From positions 307,852 to 371,851 of the forward strand of contig NZ_JAGGJA010000004.1 in assembly GCF_026229185.1 (NCBI RefSeq): a stretch of 64,000 bases of DNA. Reading direction: 5' to 3'. The DNA is from Fodinibius salsisoli. Its GTDB lineage: Bacteria; Bacteroidota; Rhodothermia; Balneolales; Balneolaceae. The notes below the pieces were generated by a model that saw only the letters and a program-made list of their open reading frames with translations, searched no databases and had not been told where the DNA came from. Positions 44,621 through 52,688 of this stretch are shown piece after piece. The position numbers and the translations under genes are program-made. How positions within the stretch are numbered: position 1 is the first letter of the stretch; the number at the start of each line of letters is the position of its first letter.

Positions 44621-45109
44621 TCTATGGGCTATTTATCGTTTGTCATGGGAAAGGTAGGGGGCGTCCCACTTTTTTGACCCTTTTAGGAAGGCGGGACTTA
44701 TACCTCAAACTCATAAATTTGTTCCCCGGAAAATTCACTGTACTCTTTTAATAACTTCGATTTTAAAAAGTCGGCTGTATGTTGAATTCTATAAAAAAAC
44801 CGTTTTTAGCTTCTTAATGGGGTTTTTAGGAAAGAGCGCCATTCTATTTACAGAGAAAAATGCGAAGAGAGAACAGGCCTACCGTCAAGTAGTCATGGGT
44901 AAATGACTAAATGTCCTTCTCCAGATGTAGGGTACTGACATACGCTATAAAGAAAAGAATTAGGAAAAGCTAATAAAGAAGGATTTAACGACTATTTCGG
45001 CACTTGATTTACTCTTCATAAGCTATGAAAAAATAGCGACTTAGGTTCTGGAAGAATTGATGTAAAAATTCGTTTTAGCAGACAGTAATAGTGTTATAGC
45101 ATGTAAATA

Positions 45110-45126
45110 TTGGCACGGGGATTGAT
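45110..45126 (+). promoter_or_regulatory. -24/-12 (sigma-54-like) promoter upstream of the pilin gene
   Basis: TTGGCACGGGGATTGAT carries the complete TTGGCACG -24 consensus and TTGA at the -12 position with correct spacing. The pilin start is 262 bp downstream, leaving a long leader. Sigma-54 control of pilin genes is established in Pseudomonas, Geobacter and Myxococcus. Confidence 0.45.
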
Positions 45127-45387
45127 ACATAGAGGGGCAAAGAGGTACAGATCACTACAGTATGTTCTCATAATAAAGTACGGGAATCGGCACACAAATA
45201 AATGCCCTACACCGGCTAAATACAGAGAGAAAAAGTTGTCAGAAGTTTCATAGACAATTTTTCTGAAAAAGCTTTCGAGCTTTGAAAGAAAGATTACCGT
45301 GGAAGAACTGAACCTCACCTAAACATGTCGCTGGAAAAACCGGCGGCTAACAAAACACACATATAATAAAACAAATAGGTAATAATC

Positions 45388-45813
45388 ATGGGACAGCAAC
45401 AACTATTACTCGTAATTCTTGTTACTATCATCGTAGGAGTCGCAACCGTCGTAGCCATCAACATTTTCGGCCAAAGTGCCGCAAATGCTAATATTGATGC
45501 TACGCGTCAGGATGTGTTAACCTTGGCTGCACAAATGCAAGGTTATGCACTTAAGCCCGAACTGATGGGCGGCGGTGGCGGTGACTTCGTCGATTTAACT
45601 GTTGATAAGTTGGGTTTTGGCTATGACTCAGACAACAGTACAAGTGGTGTTGATTTTGTAAATGCTAATGCGCATTTCGTAATTGATCCTGCTACTGGCG
45701 GTATCACAGCTACGCCGGTCAGAATAGATGGATCCACTGATTGGACTACAGAAGATTTTGTAGCCACAGTAACTATGGACGATATCACATTTGACACTGT
45801 ACCAGCCAAATAA
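45388..45813 (+). CDS. Type IV pilin-like major subunit, very short leader, no Glu5
   Basis: A 141-residue protein whose first 28 residues are a hydrophobic pilin-like helix directly after Met-Gly (MGQQQLLLVILVTIIVGVAT). If cut after Gly2 the mature protein starts with Gln and has Leu, not Glu, at position 5. The remainder has a glycine run (GGGGG near residue 62) and a small beta-rich domain. It is the first gene of the pilus locus, has its own sigma-54-like promoter and is followed by a hairpin, as expected for a subunit made in excess. Identity as pilin is inferred from the helix and the context. Confidence 0.72.
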   Translation: MGQQQLLLVILVTIIVGVATVVAINIFGQSAANANIDATRQDVLTLAAQMQGYALKPELMGGGGGDFVDLTVDKLGFGYDSDNSTSGVDFVNANAHFVIDPATGGITATPVRIDGSTDWTTEDFVATVTMDDITFDTVPAK

Positions 45814-45885
45814 AAGTAACCAATCCAAAGGTTTAGCAAAAAGCTTTGCATATACTGAAGATTGGTAAGAAATAAAATTCGAGTA

Positions 45886-45914
45886 AGGAGGGGCTGGTAT
45901 CAGTAGCCCTTCCT
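45886..45914 (+). terminator. Hairpin between pilin and pilC-like genes
   Basis: AGGAGGGGCT / AGCCCTTCCT form a 10-bp stem with one G-U pair around a 9-base loop. No T-run follows, so it is likely an attenuator or RNA-stabilising element that separates pilin expression from the downstream machinery genes. Confidence 0.45.
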
Positions 45915-45966
45915 GATCGAATCCAAGGGTACAAATAGGGTAATAAAAAATAAATCATCTACTATT

Positions 45967-47304
45967 ATGGCTCGCTTCAGATTCAAGGGACGGACGAATA
46001 ATAATAAATTAGTTCAGGCGGAATTCGATTCACCGAGCAAACGTGAGGCCAAACAGAAAGTAAATAAATTGGCCCGGGCTAAAAGTATTAATGTTTCTAC
46101 CGTCGAAAAGAAATCACTTTATAAATTCAAGGTACAGCGAAACGGCTCTGCAGTTATACAGGGAGAACAGGAGGCGTTCAACAAGGAAGAGCTAAGCAAA
46201 GCACTCAGCAAGCTGGGGTATAAGGTTCTTAGCGTAAAAAAGAAATTATTTCAATTTAAAGGGCTTGTTTCATCTTCGGAGGTGGTTACCTTTATACGGC
46301 TGTCGGCGGATTTGCTGCGCCAGGAGCTTCCCTACAGCGAGATTTTGACGCTGCTCTATGAAGATACGACCAACAAGCGCCTTAAAGAGGTGATTCGGCA
46401 GATTCAGAAGGACCTGCAGGATGGCAAAGAGGGATACGAAGTCTACGGTAAGCATGAAGACATCTTTGGCAAGTTTGGCGCCCATATGCTGGGGATTGCT
46501 TCTACCAGCGGTAATATGGCCGAAGTGTTCGAAAGTACGGCTAAATTTATGGAGAGAGACAGTGCCTTTAAGAAAAGTTTGCGGCGCGCCTTGATGATGC
46601 CCTCCATCGCATTAGTGGCCGTCATGGGGGTCATTCTGTTTTATGTGGGATATATTTTCCCGCTGATGGCTGAGATGTTTTTAAAGTATGATATCGTCTT
46701 GCCGCCGATGACTGCTGCCACGCTTGAAATGAGTTACTTCATGCAGGATCACTGGTTAGCCATCACCCTGATATTTACCGTGCCTATAGTAGCTTTTCTC
46801 TATTACATACAGACGAACAAAGGCCGGTATATGCTGGATAAATACATCATACGCATACCGGTCATTGGGGATCTGCTGCACAAAATGAGTATAGAAATCT
46901 TTGCCCGGGTTTTTTACACACTCTACAGCGATTCCGGGCAAAATGTGGAGGTTATCAAAACGGCATCGGAGGCCTGTCGTAACGTCTATATGGAGCGACA
47001 GATAAAAGACATCGCGATCAAGAAGATGCTTATGGACGGTACCGGACTGGTGGATGCGCTGACCGCATCCGGGGTCTTTACCCGTCCGGCCCTGAGTCGA
47101 TTTAAGCTGGGGGCGGAATCGGGATCGGTAAGGGAAAATGCCGAGCAACTGGCGGATTATTACGAGGTGCAAACCGAGTACAAGCTTGCGGCAACGGTAG
47201 AAATGATTACGGTATTTGTCAACATCATTATTGCTATTGCCTTGACAGCTATCACGATCGTTTCATCCGAGGCGGCTCTTATTCAGCCTAATATTGAAGT
47301 ATAG
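45967..47304 (+). CDS. Type IV pilus/T2SS platform protein, PilC/GspF-like
   Basis: A 445-residue inner-membrane platform protein. Two GspF domains lie at about residues 98-230 and 290-420, with three hydrophobic segments (about 210-232, 258-280, 415-438). The N-terminus is unusual: two successive beta-alpha-beta units (RFKGRTNNNKLVQAEFDSPS... and YKFKVQRNGSAVIQGEQEAF...KLGYKVLSVKK) resemble each other. They look like a duplicated version of the single small N-terminal domain of PilC/GspF. It organises the assembly ATPase under the pilus base. Confidence 0.9.
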   Translation: MARFRFKGRTNNNKLVQAEFDSPSKREAKQKVNKLARAKSINVSTVEKKSLYKFKVQRNGSAVIQGEQEAFNKEELSKALSKLGYKVLSVKKKLFQFKGLVSSSEVVTFIRLSADLLRQELPYSEILTLLYEDTTNKRLKEVIRQIQKDLQDGKEGYEVYGKHEDIFGKFGAHMLGIASTSGNMAEVFESTAKFMERDSAFKKSLRRALMMPSIALVAVMGVILFYVGYIFPLMAEMFLKYDIVLPPMTAATLEMSYFMQDHWLAITLIFTVPIVAFLYYIQTNKGRYMLDKYIIRIPVIGDLLHKMSIEIFARVFYTLYSDSGQNVEVIKTASEACRNVYMERQIKDIAIKKMLMDGTGLVDALTASGVFTRPALSRFKLGAESGSVRENAEQLADYYEVQTEYKLAATVEMITVFVNIIIAIALTAITIVSSEAALIQPNIEV

Positions 47305-47340
47305 CAGCAAATAAATTTAACATCTAAAAGTGAGATTAAG

Positions 47341-49122
47341 ATGGGGAAAGTACAGACACACCGGCATATCGGAGAAATGATGCAAGAGAATGGCATTATT
47401 ACCCAGGAGCAGCTGGACAAAGCACGCCAGATCCAGGCTTCAGGGGTGGATATGTCGACCCGAAAATTTGCACAAATACTGCAGGACCAGCTGGATGTGG
47501 ATCGCCATCTTGTACTGAAATCGATTGCCGATATTTTTGGGATCAAAGAATTTCGGATGCTGGAAGGAGAAGCCGGGGAGCAGCAGCTCCAGGAAATCAA
47601 GGATCTGCTTGAGGAATTGACGGAGGAGGTGACCAATGATTTTATCGATCAAAGCGCCTTGCCGATATCCCGACAAAATCAGAAGCTTGTTATTCTTACG
47701 GCTGATCCCACGAATCCACGTATTACTGACTTGGCTGGTGAGTTGTCGGCCAACCATTTTGAGCTGGTCTATTGCGAGCGAGGCACGCTTCGAACGTTGA
47801 TAGAACAGGTGCTTTATAAGCAGAATAACATCCTTGAGCAGCTTAATGATGTAGAAATCGAAGAGCCTGAGATTAATGAGAAGGCCGACGAAATAAAAGA
47901 AGAAGAGCTGGATGCTGAAATTAACCAGAGCATGCTCAACAAGCTGGTTGAAGGGATGCTGGTAGAAGCAGTCCGGCGTGGTGCCAGTGATGTGCATGTG
48001 ATCCCGACGGGCAACAGGTCGACGGATATACGGTTCCGTATTGACGGGAAGCTTCAGCTTTGGCACCAGCAGGAGAAAGTGAAGCCGGAAGCTATAGTGG
48101 CGGTCGTAAAAGATAAGACGAAAAATGTGGATCGTTTTGAACGGGACAGTTCCCAGGACGGCTTCATTCAGCGAAAAATTGATAACGTCAATATCCGGTT
48201 TCGGGTTTCCATCATGCCGATCGTCGGCACTGAATTCAACCGTAAGTTTGAATCGGTAGTAATCAGGATCCTGGACGACCGAAAAGTAATTACCGACTTA
48301 AATAAGTTGGGCTTGCAGAGTAATGCGCTGCATCTTTTCAGGAAAGCGATCAATAAACCGTCGGGTATCGTGATTATAACGGGTCCCACAGGTAGCGGGA
48401 AGTCCACGAGCCTGATTGCCGCGCTGCACCATGTCATGGATCCTTCCAAAAATGTATTGACGGTTGAAGATCCGACGGAGTACATCATCAAGGGAGCGCG
48501 ACAGCTGAAGATCAACAGCCACATGACGTTCGATATGTCGATGCGAGGAATTCTGCGGCACGATCCGGACATTGTGCTGGTGGGAGAAATTCGTGACCTG
48601 AACACAGCAGAAATTGCGATCAAGTTGGCCAATACCGGGCACTTGACCTTTTCAACGTTGCATACCAACGATGCTCCAAGTGCCGTATCGAGGCTGTATA
48701 AAATGGGGGTCGAACCGTTTCTGATTGCAAATGCGGTAAACCTGATTATGGCCCAGCGGCTGGTGCGTAAGCTGTGCGACCATTGTAAGATCGAGGACAC
48801 TGATCTCCATCCAGAACTGGCTCGGGGCATCGGCTTCACGGATGAAGAAATTGCGGAGTCAACGTTTTATAAAGCCCGGGAGCTGGGGTGTGACCATTGT
48901 ATCAATGGTTATAAGGGACGGGCCGCTATTATTGAAGCGCTCTATTTCACCAAGGAGATTCGCAACCTCATTCTGGATGCAGGGGCCAATATTGATGAAG
49001 AAGAAATTCGCAGTTATGCCATCAAAAACGGCATGATGAGTTTGAGAGCATCGGGCAGAGAGCGTGTCAAAGAAGGGCTTACTTCCATTGAGGAAATCCT
49101 GGCCATGACGGTCGAAGACTAA
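47341..49122 (+). CDS. Pilus/T2SS assembly ATPase, PilB/GspE-like
   Basis: A 593-residue ATPase. An N-terminal GspE_N (MshEN-like) domain begins RHIGEMMQENGIITQEQLDKA. The RecA-like core has Walker A GPTGSGKS (348-355), Asp box TVEDPTEY, Walker B DIVLVGEIRD and His box STLHTNDAPSA. The zinc motif has its four cysteines at 479, 482, 517 and 520. All catalytic residues are present, so it should power pilin extraction and assembly. It lies 36 bp after pilC. Its antisense frames are shadows. Confidence 0.93.
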   Translation: MGKVQTHRHIGEMMQENGIITQEQLDKARQIQASGVDMSTRKFAQILQDQLDVDRHLVLKSIADIFGIKEFRMLEGEAGEQQLQEIKDLLEELTEEVTNDFIDQSALPISRQNQKLVILTADPTNPRITDLAGELSANHFELVYCERGTLRTLIEQVLYKQNNILEQLNDVEIEEPEINEKADEIKEEELDAEINQSMLNKLVEGMLVEAVRRGASDVHVIPTGNRSTDIRFRIDGKLQLWHQQEKVKPEAIVAVVKDKTKNVDRFERDSSQDGFIQRKIDNVNIRFRVSIMPIVGTEFNRKFESVVIRILDDRKVITDLNKLGLQSNALHLFRKAINKPSGIVIITGPTGSGKSTSLIAALHHVMDPSKNVLTVEDPTEYIIKGARQLKINSHMTFDMSMRGILRHDPDIVLVGEIRDLNTAEIAIKLANTGHLTFSTLHTNDAPSAVSRLYKMGVEPFLIANAVNLIMAQRLVRKLCDHCKIEDTDLHPELARGIGFTDEEIAESTFYKARELGCDHCINGYKGRAAIIEALYFTKEIRNLILDAGANIDEEEIRSYAIKNGMMSLRASGRERVKEGLTSIEEILAMTVED

Positions 49123-49144
49123 CAAAATTAAATGGAGATCAATC

Positions 49145-49618
49145 ATGGTTGATACATCTGACTTTATACTGCTGATAGCCGCATTATTTATCTTTGCGAT
49201 GCTGCAACTGGGCTTGAACAGCGTGTTGTTGAACAACAGCAAAGTGATGGTACGGACCGAGCTGGATTATACCGCGGTGGCACTGGCACAAAACATGGCT
49301 GATGAGTCGAGAAGAAAAGCCTTTGATGAAAATGAGGGAATTTCATTGAGCGTGCCGGGCGATTTTTCATCAACACTGGGGCCGGAAGTTGGCGAAAGCT
49401 ACCCGGATTTTAACGATTTTGACGACTACCATAACTATTCACGGACGGATACCACGGAGCACGGAGTTTATGAAATACAGTGTACCGTTGACTATGTGAG
49501 CACCAGTAATTTAAAAGAGCCTTCAGCCGTAAAGACACCATATAAACGACTGCTGGTGGAAGTAGTTTCTGAAACAAAGGATACGGTAGCGGTTACCTAT
49601 ATCAAACCATATTACTAA
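49145..49618 (+). CDS. Pseudopilin-like membrane-anchored protein 1
   Basis: A 157-residue protein with a single N-terminal hydrophobic helix (about residues 7-27, FILLIAALFIFAMLQLG) and a soluble C-terminal domain ending IKPYY. There is no classical prepilin cleavage motif (Gly before the helix plus Glu5). Its place between the ATPase and two more proteins of the same architecture suggests a minor pseudopilin that primes the pilus. No family is recognised with certainty. Confidence 0.6.
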   Translation: MVDTSDFILLIAALFIFAMLQLGLNSVLLNNSKVMVRTELDYTAVALAQNMADESRRKAFDENEGISLSVPGDFSSTLGPEVGESYPDFNDFDDYHNYSRTDTTEHGVYEIQCTVDYVSTSNLKEPSAVKTPYKRLLVEVVSETKDTVAVTYIKPYY

Positions 49619-49691
49619 GAATCATTTTAAGTGCCTCTTGAAGGGGGTAATTAAAGTTGGCGGCAATTAATAATAAAAAAGAGAGGTCATT

Positions 49692-50240
49692 ATGAATTTA
49701 TCACTTATATCCGGTTTTGTGATTGGCAGCATACTTCTGCTGTCATTGGTGAAGGTTAATCTAAACCTGGTGGAGACCTCCGTGGATTCCATGAATGACC
49801 ATGTGGCGAAGATTAATGTTGATAATATCGTACCTCTTGTCAGTCATGACTTTAGGAAGATAGGGTATGGTAGGGCCGGTACCAGTGTATCGGAGATAAC
49901 CGCAACTAAAATCACCTTCCAATGGGATTTGGACCGAGATGGCACTTCAGAGGTCGTATCCTGGGAGTGGGATCAAACCCAGCCGGTGACAGAGACGCCC
50001 AACAACAACCAGGACTATGTACTGAAAAGAACCATAAATGGAGTGACTACTGAAATTAAGCAGGGGGTCATAAAATTTGAACTATCCTATTATAATGAGC
50101 AAAACGTACCTACGACTGTTCTGGATGAGGTGCGAAAGGTAAAGGTAACGCTGGTCTGTGAGAGTGCGGAACCTATGGCCGGTAAATATATGAGGGCTGC
50201 CTGGAATAAAACATTTATGCCATTGAGCATAGTAAATTAA
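49692..50240 (+). CDS. Pseudopilin-like protein 2 (GspJ/PilW-like position)
   Basis: A 182-residue protein with an N-terminal hydrophobic helix (LISGFVIGSILLLSLVKV, residues 5-22). The long amphipathic continuation and a beta-rich domain (TKITFQWDLDRDG, VSWEWDQ, GVIKFELSYYNEQ, VKVTLVCES) recall PilW/GspJ minor pseudopilins. No Gly-Glu prepilin motif is evident, since the leader is only a few residues. It is 73 bp after pseudopilin 1 and 30 bp before the PilX-like gene. Confidence 0.6.
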   Translation: MNLSLISGFVIGSILLLSLVKVNLNLVETSVDSMNDHVAKINVDNIVPLVSHDFRKIGYGRAGTSVSEITATKITFQWDLDRDGTSEVVSWEWDQTQPVTETPNNNQDYVLKRTINGVTTEIKQGVIKFELSYYNEQNVPTTVLDEVRKVKVTLVCESAEPMAGKYMRAAWNKTFMPLSIVN

Positions 50241-50270
50241 TAGTCATTAAAGAAAAAAGAGAGGATTAAA

Positions 50271-51347
50271 ATGGGAAGGCCACTGATTATAGTATGTGCA
50301 ATAACAATAGTAGTACTAGGAGTTATACAGATCAATCTTAACGACCGGCAAGTAGCCCTTGCAGAGCGCACCTCCTCGTATGCTAATGAAGCTGAAATGA
50401 TAAACATGGCGCATGCCGGAGCAGAATTTACGCTTAACAGGCTGCGCAGCGATACGGACTGGAGAAATGGATACGCTGAGTATGAGGTTCCACTGGATTA
50501 CGGTACCGCTTATGTGTTGATCGAGGATAAAAGTATAGACGCTTCCCTGGCAGATGACCAGTTACGCCTCAAATCACGGGTCCCGTTGCAGGGAGAAGAA
50601 GTCAAGGTTGATTATCTGGTGGAAGTACAAACCGCTCAAATTCCCAACATTCCGGGCGCCCTGGCGCTGACGGATCCAAATTTTACAACCATGCTGGGCG
50701 GGTCTTTTTACATAAATGGGATAGATGAGAGCGGAGTAGATACTGAAGGTTTGCCCGGTATTACGGTCATCGACCAGGCAAGCAAGGATCAAATTATTGA
50801 TGAGAATAAATATCAACATCTTGATCAGATTGATGGAAACACCAGCACAGGCGAAGATCCCAGTATTGTCGTGGATCCAACCATGGATTTTGCCCCATTG
50901 TCAGAACTGATTGAAGCGCTTGCGCCAAGTGCTACCCGGTTAAGTGGTGGGCCTTACAGCACAGATGATCTTGGCACTGAATCAAACCCCGGCGTCTTCA
51001 TGATTGAGGATTATGCCACAATCAAGGGGAATACCACGGGCTATGGAATCATGATTGTCAGGGAAAATGCAGACCTCGATGTAGAAACGACCCTGGACGT
51101 AGCAGGAACATTCGATTTTCACGGCTTGGTATTATTTGAAAATTCTTGGGCCTTAGACGGCCAGGGAAATGTGACTTTTCACGGCACGACGGTGGTGGGC
51201 TCAACGGTAGAAAATCCGCCCACAACAACCATTGATTTAACGGGAAACATAACTATTCAGTATAACAGTCAATCGCTGGATTTTGCGCGAAGTGCTGCGC
51301 AGAAGGCTATCGCGGCTAATTTTAACATACTGGACATCTACGAATAA
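50271..51347 (+). CDS. PilX/GspK-like minor pilin-like protein
   Basis: A 358-residue protein beginning Met-Gly, then a hydrophobic helix (PLIIVCAITIVVLGVIQI). The segment AEMINMAHAGAEFTLNRLRSD is characteristic of PilX/GspK-type N-terminal helices. The large C-terminal part (GYGIMIVRENADLDVETTLDVAG, FHGLVLFENSWALDGQGNVTF, then a TVVGSTV segment) is repetitive beta-helix-like, as in PilX-like proteins of delta-proteobacteria. It would cap the pilus tip complex. Confidence 0.65.
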   Translation: MGRPLIIVCAITIVVLGVIQINLNDRQVALAERTSSYANEAEMINMAHAGAEFTLNRLRSDTDWRNGYAEYEVPLDYGTAYVLIEDKSIDASLADDQLRLKSRVPLQGEEVKVDYLVEVQTAQIPNIPGALALTDPNFTTMLGGSFYINGIDESGVDTEGLPGITVIDQASKDQIIDENKYQHLDQIDGNTSTGEDPSIVVDPTMDFAPLSELIEALAPSATRLSGGPYSTDDLGTESNPGVFMIEDYATIKGNTTGYGIMIVRENADLDVETTLDVAGTFDFHGLVLFENSWALDGQGNVTFHGTTVVGSTVENPPTTTIDLTGNITIQYNSQSLDFARSAAQKAIAANFNILDIYE

Positions 51348-51403
51348 TAAAAAGAGAAGAGTATCTACAGGCAAACAATAAAATAAAAGAGATAAAAAAT
51401 ATC

Positions 51404-52684
51404 ATGGAAATTTACATTGACGATCAACCCAGTTTAGCAGAAGTATCTGCCATGATTCGACCACTGACTGAGCGGCTGTCACCCATGCTTAGCGGAACGG
51501 CACACCATGAGGAAATGATCGGTCTCATCGAAGAGCAAACCGAAGAGTGGCAGTTGAAAATGAAGCAGTTCATAGAGTATTACCTCCATCAAATGAAAGA
51601 GATGGAGGCCTCCGATATTGATATGGGGGGACCCGGCTGCGTCGGTCAAATTTGGTTTCGTATCCACGGCTACAAAAAGCCGATCGCGGGCGATGCCAAA
51701 CTGACCCCCGTGGAAACCGATATCCTATTGCTCAACCTGTTGCTGCCCCGCCAAAGGAAGATATTATTTGAAGAGCGGAATTTTGACTTTTCCTATACCA
51801 TGGATACGGATGAAGGTCTAGACCAGCGATTTCGGGCAGATATTTATTACGATATGGATCACCTGGCGTTAAATATGCGGCGTATCGATAATGAAATTCG
51901 TCCGTTCAAAGGATTAGAATTGCATCCCGAAGTGTCCAGGGCGGTCAGCCTCAAATACTACCAGTACGGATTGACCCTGGTAACCGGTATTACCGGTTCC
52001 GGTAAGTCGAGTACGCTGGATACCATTATCGATGCCAATAACCGAAGCATGGAAGCGCATGTGGTGATTATTGCTTCCCCGGTAGAATTGGTGCACAAAC
52101 CGATTCGCTCCATCATCCGCCACCGAGAAGTAGGTCGTGATGTTGCATCCTTTAAAGAGGGTGCGGTTCAGGCGCTTCGACAAGACCCTGATATCATCGT
52201 CATTGGAGAACTTCGTGATCCGGAAACCATTCAAACGGCGCTTGAAATTACGGACTCCGGTCACAAAACCTTTGGTACGCTGCATACGTCTTCGGCTATG
52301 GAGAGTATCGATCGTATTATCGGGGAAATTCCGGTTGATGAGCAAAACCGGGTACGGATGAGGCTGGCCGATGTATTGACTTGTGTGATCAGCCAGAAGC
52401 TGATCCCCAGCCTGGATGGTAAACGAGTACTGGCCAAAGAAGTGCTGCTGGTAACGCCTTCAGTCAAAGCAGCAATCCGCAATAACAATATAGGAGAGAT
52501 TTACCAGATGCTTATGGAAGGCGGAAAGATGGGAATGCATACGATGGAACAGGATTTAAAGAGGCTCTGCGATCAAGGTAAAATATCCAAAGAGATGGCC
52601 TTGAACAATTCAAACAATAAAAAACGAATGGAGAAACTGCTTAATCCTTCTGCAGTGGATAAATTAAACACAATGGTGGGGTAA
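51404..52684 (+). CDS. PilT-like retraction ATPase with an altered Asp box
   Basis: A 426-residue hexameric ATPase of the PilT/PilU group. Walker A is GITGSGKS (195-202), Walker B DIIVIGELRD (263-272) and the His box TFGTLHTSSAMESIDRI. AIRNNNIGEIYQMLMEGG near 365 is the PilT C-terminal signature. The Asp box normally reads EDPIE, but here it is Ala224-Ser225-Pro-Val-Glu, so the Asp is lost. The N-terminal 130 residues are longer than in PilT (about 345 residues in total for that family) and have no recognised domain. It could be a weak or regulatory (PilU-like) motor. Confidence 0.88.
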   Translation: MEIYIDDQPSLAEVSAMIRPLTERLSPMLSGTAHHEEMIGLIEEQTEEWQLKMKQFIEYYLHQMKEMEASDIDMGGPGCVGQIWFRIHGYKKPIAGDAKLTPVETDILLLNLLLPRQRKILFEERNFDFSYTMDTDEGLDQRFRADIYYDMDHLALNMRRIDNEIRPFKGLELHPEVSRAVSLKYYQYGLTLVTGITGSGKSSTLDTIIDANNRSMEAHVVIIASPVELVHKPIRSIIRHREVGRDVASFKEGAVQALRQDPDIIVIGELRDPETIQTALEITDSGHKTFGTLHTSSAMESIDRIIGEIPVDEQNRVRMRLADVLTCVISQKLIPSLDGKRVLAKEVLLVTPSVKAAIRNNNIGEIYQMLMEGGKMGMHTMEQDLKRLCDQGKISKEMALNNSNNKKRMEKLLNPSAVDKLNTMVG

Positions 52685-52688
52685 CATT

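Larger units (their letters stand above)
44422..45387. other. 966-bp non-coding region before the pilus locus
   Basis: The longest gene-free stretch of the window. It holds three hairpins at 44453-44563, two imperfect activator-type palindromes at 44576-44590 and 44606-44620, and a sigma-54-like element at 45110-45126, listed separately. A minus-strand frame of 74 codons at 45094-45318 overlaps the promoter and has no ribosome binding site, so it is not called. From about 44630 to 45060 nothing is recognised. Confidence 0.6.

Noticed and set aside
44690-44830. Possible decayed coding fragment on the minus strand before the pilus locus
   Set aside because: Only about 32 codons are open between stops, with no start codon and no recognisable family.
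45094-45318. 74-codon minus-strand frame in the pilus upstream region
   Set aside because: Overlaps the -24/-12-like element, lacks a ribosome binding site and resembles no family.
47440-48066. 208-codon antisense frame within the pilB-like gene
   Set aside because: The opposite strand encodes a clear GspE/PilB protein with family motifs; the antisense frame is a by-product of its codon use.
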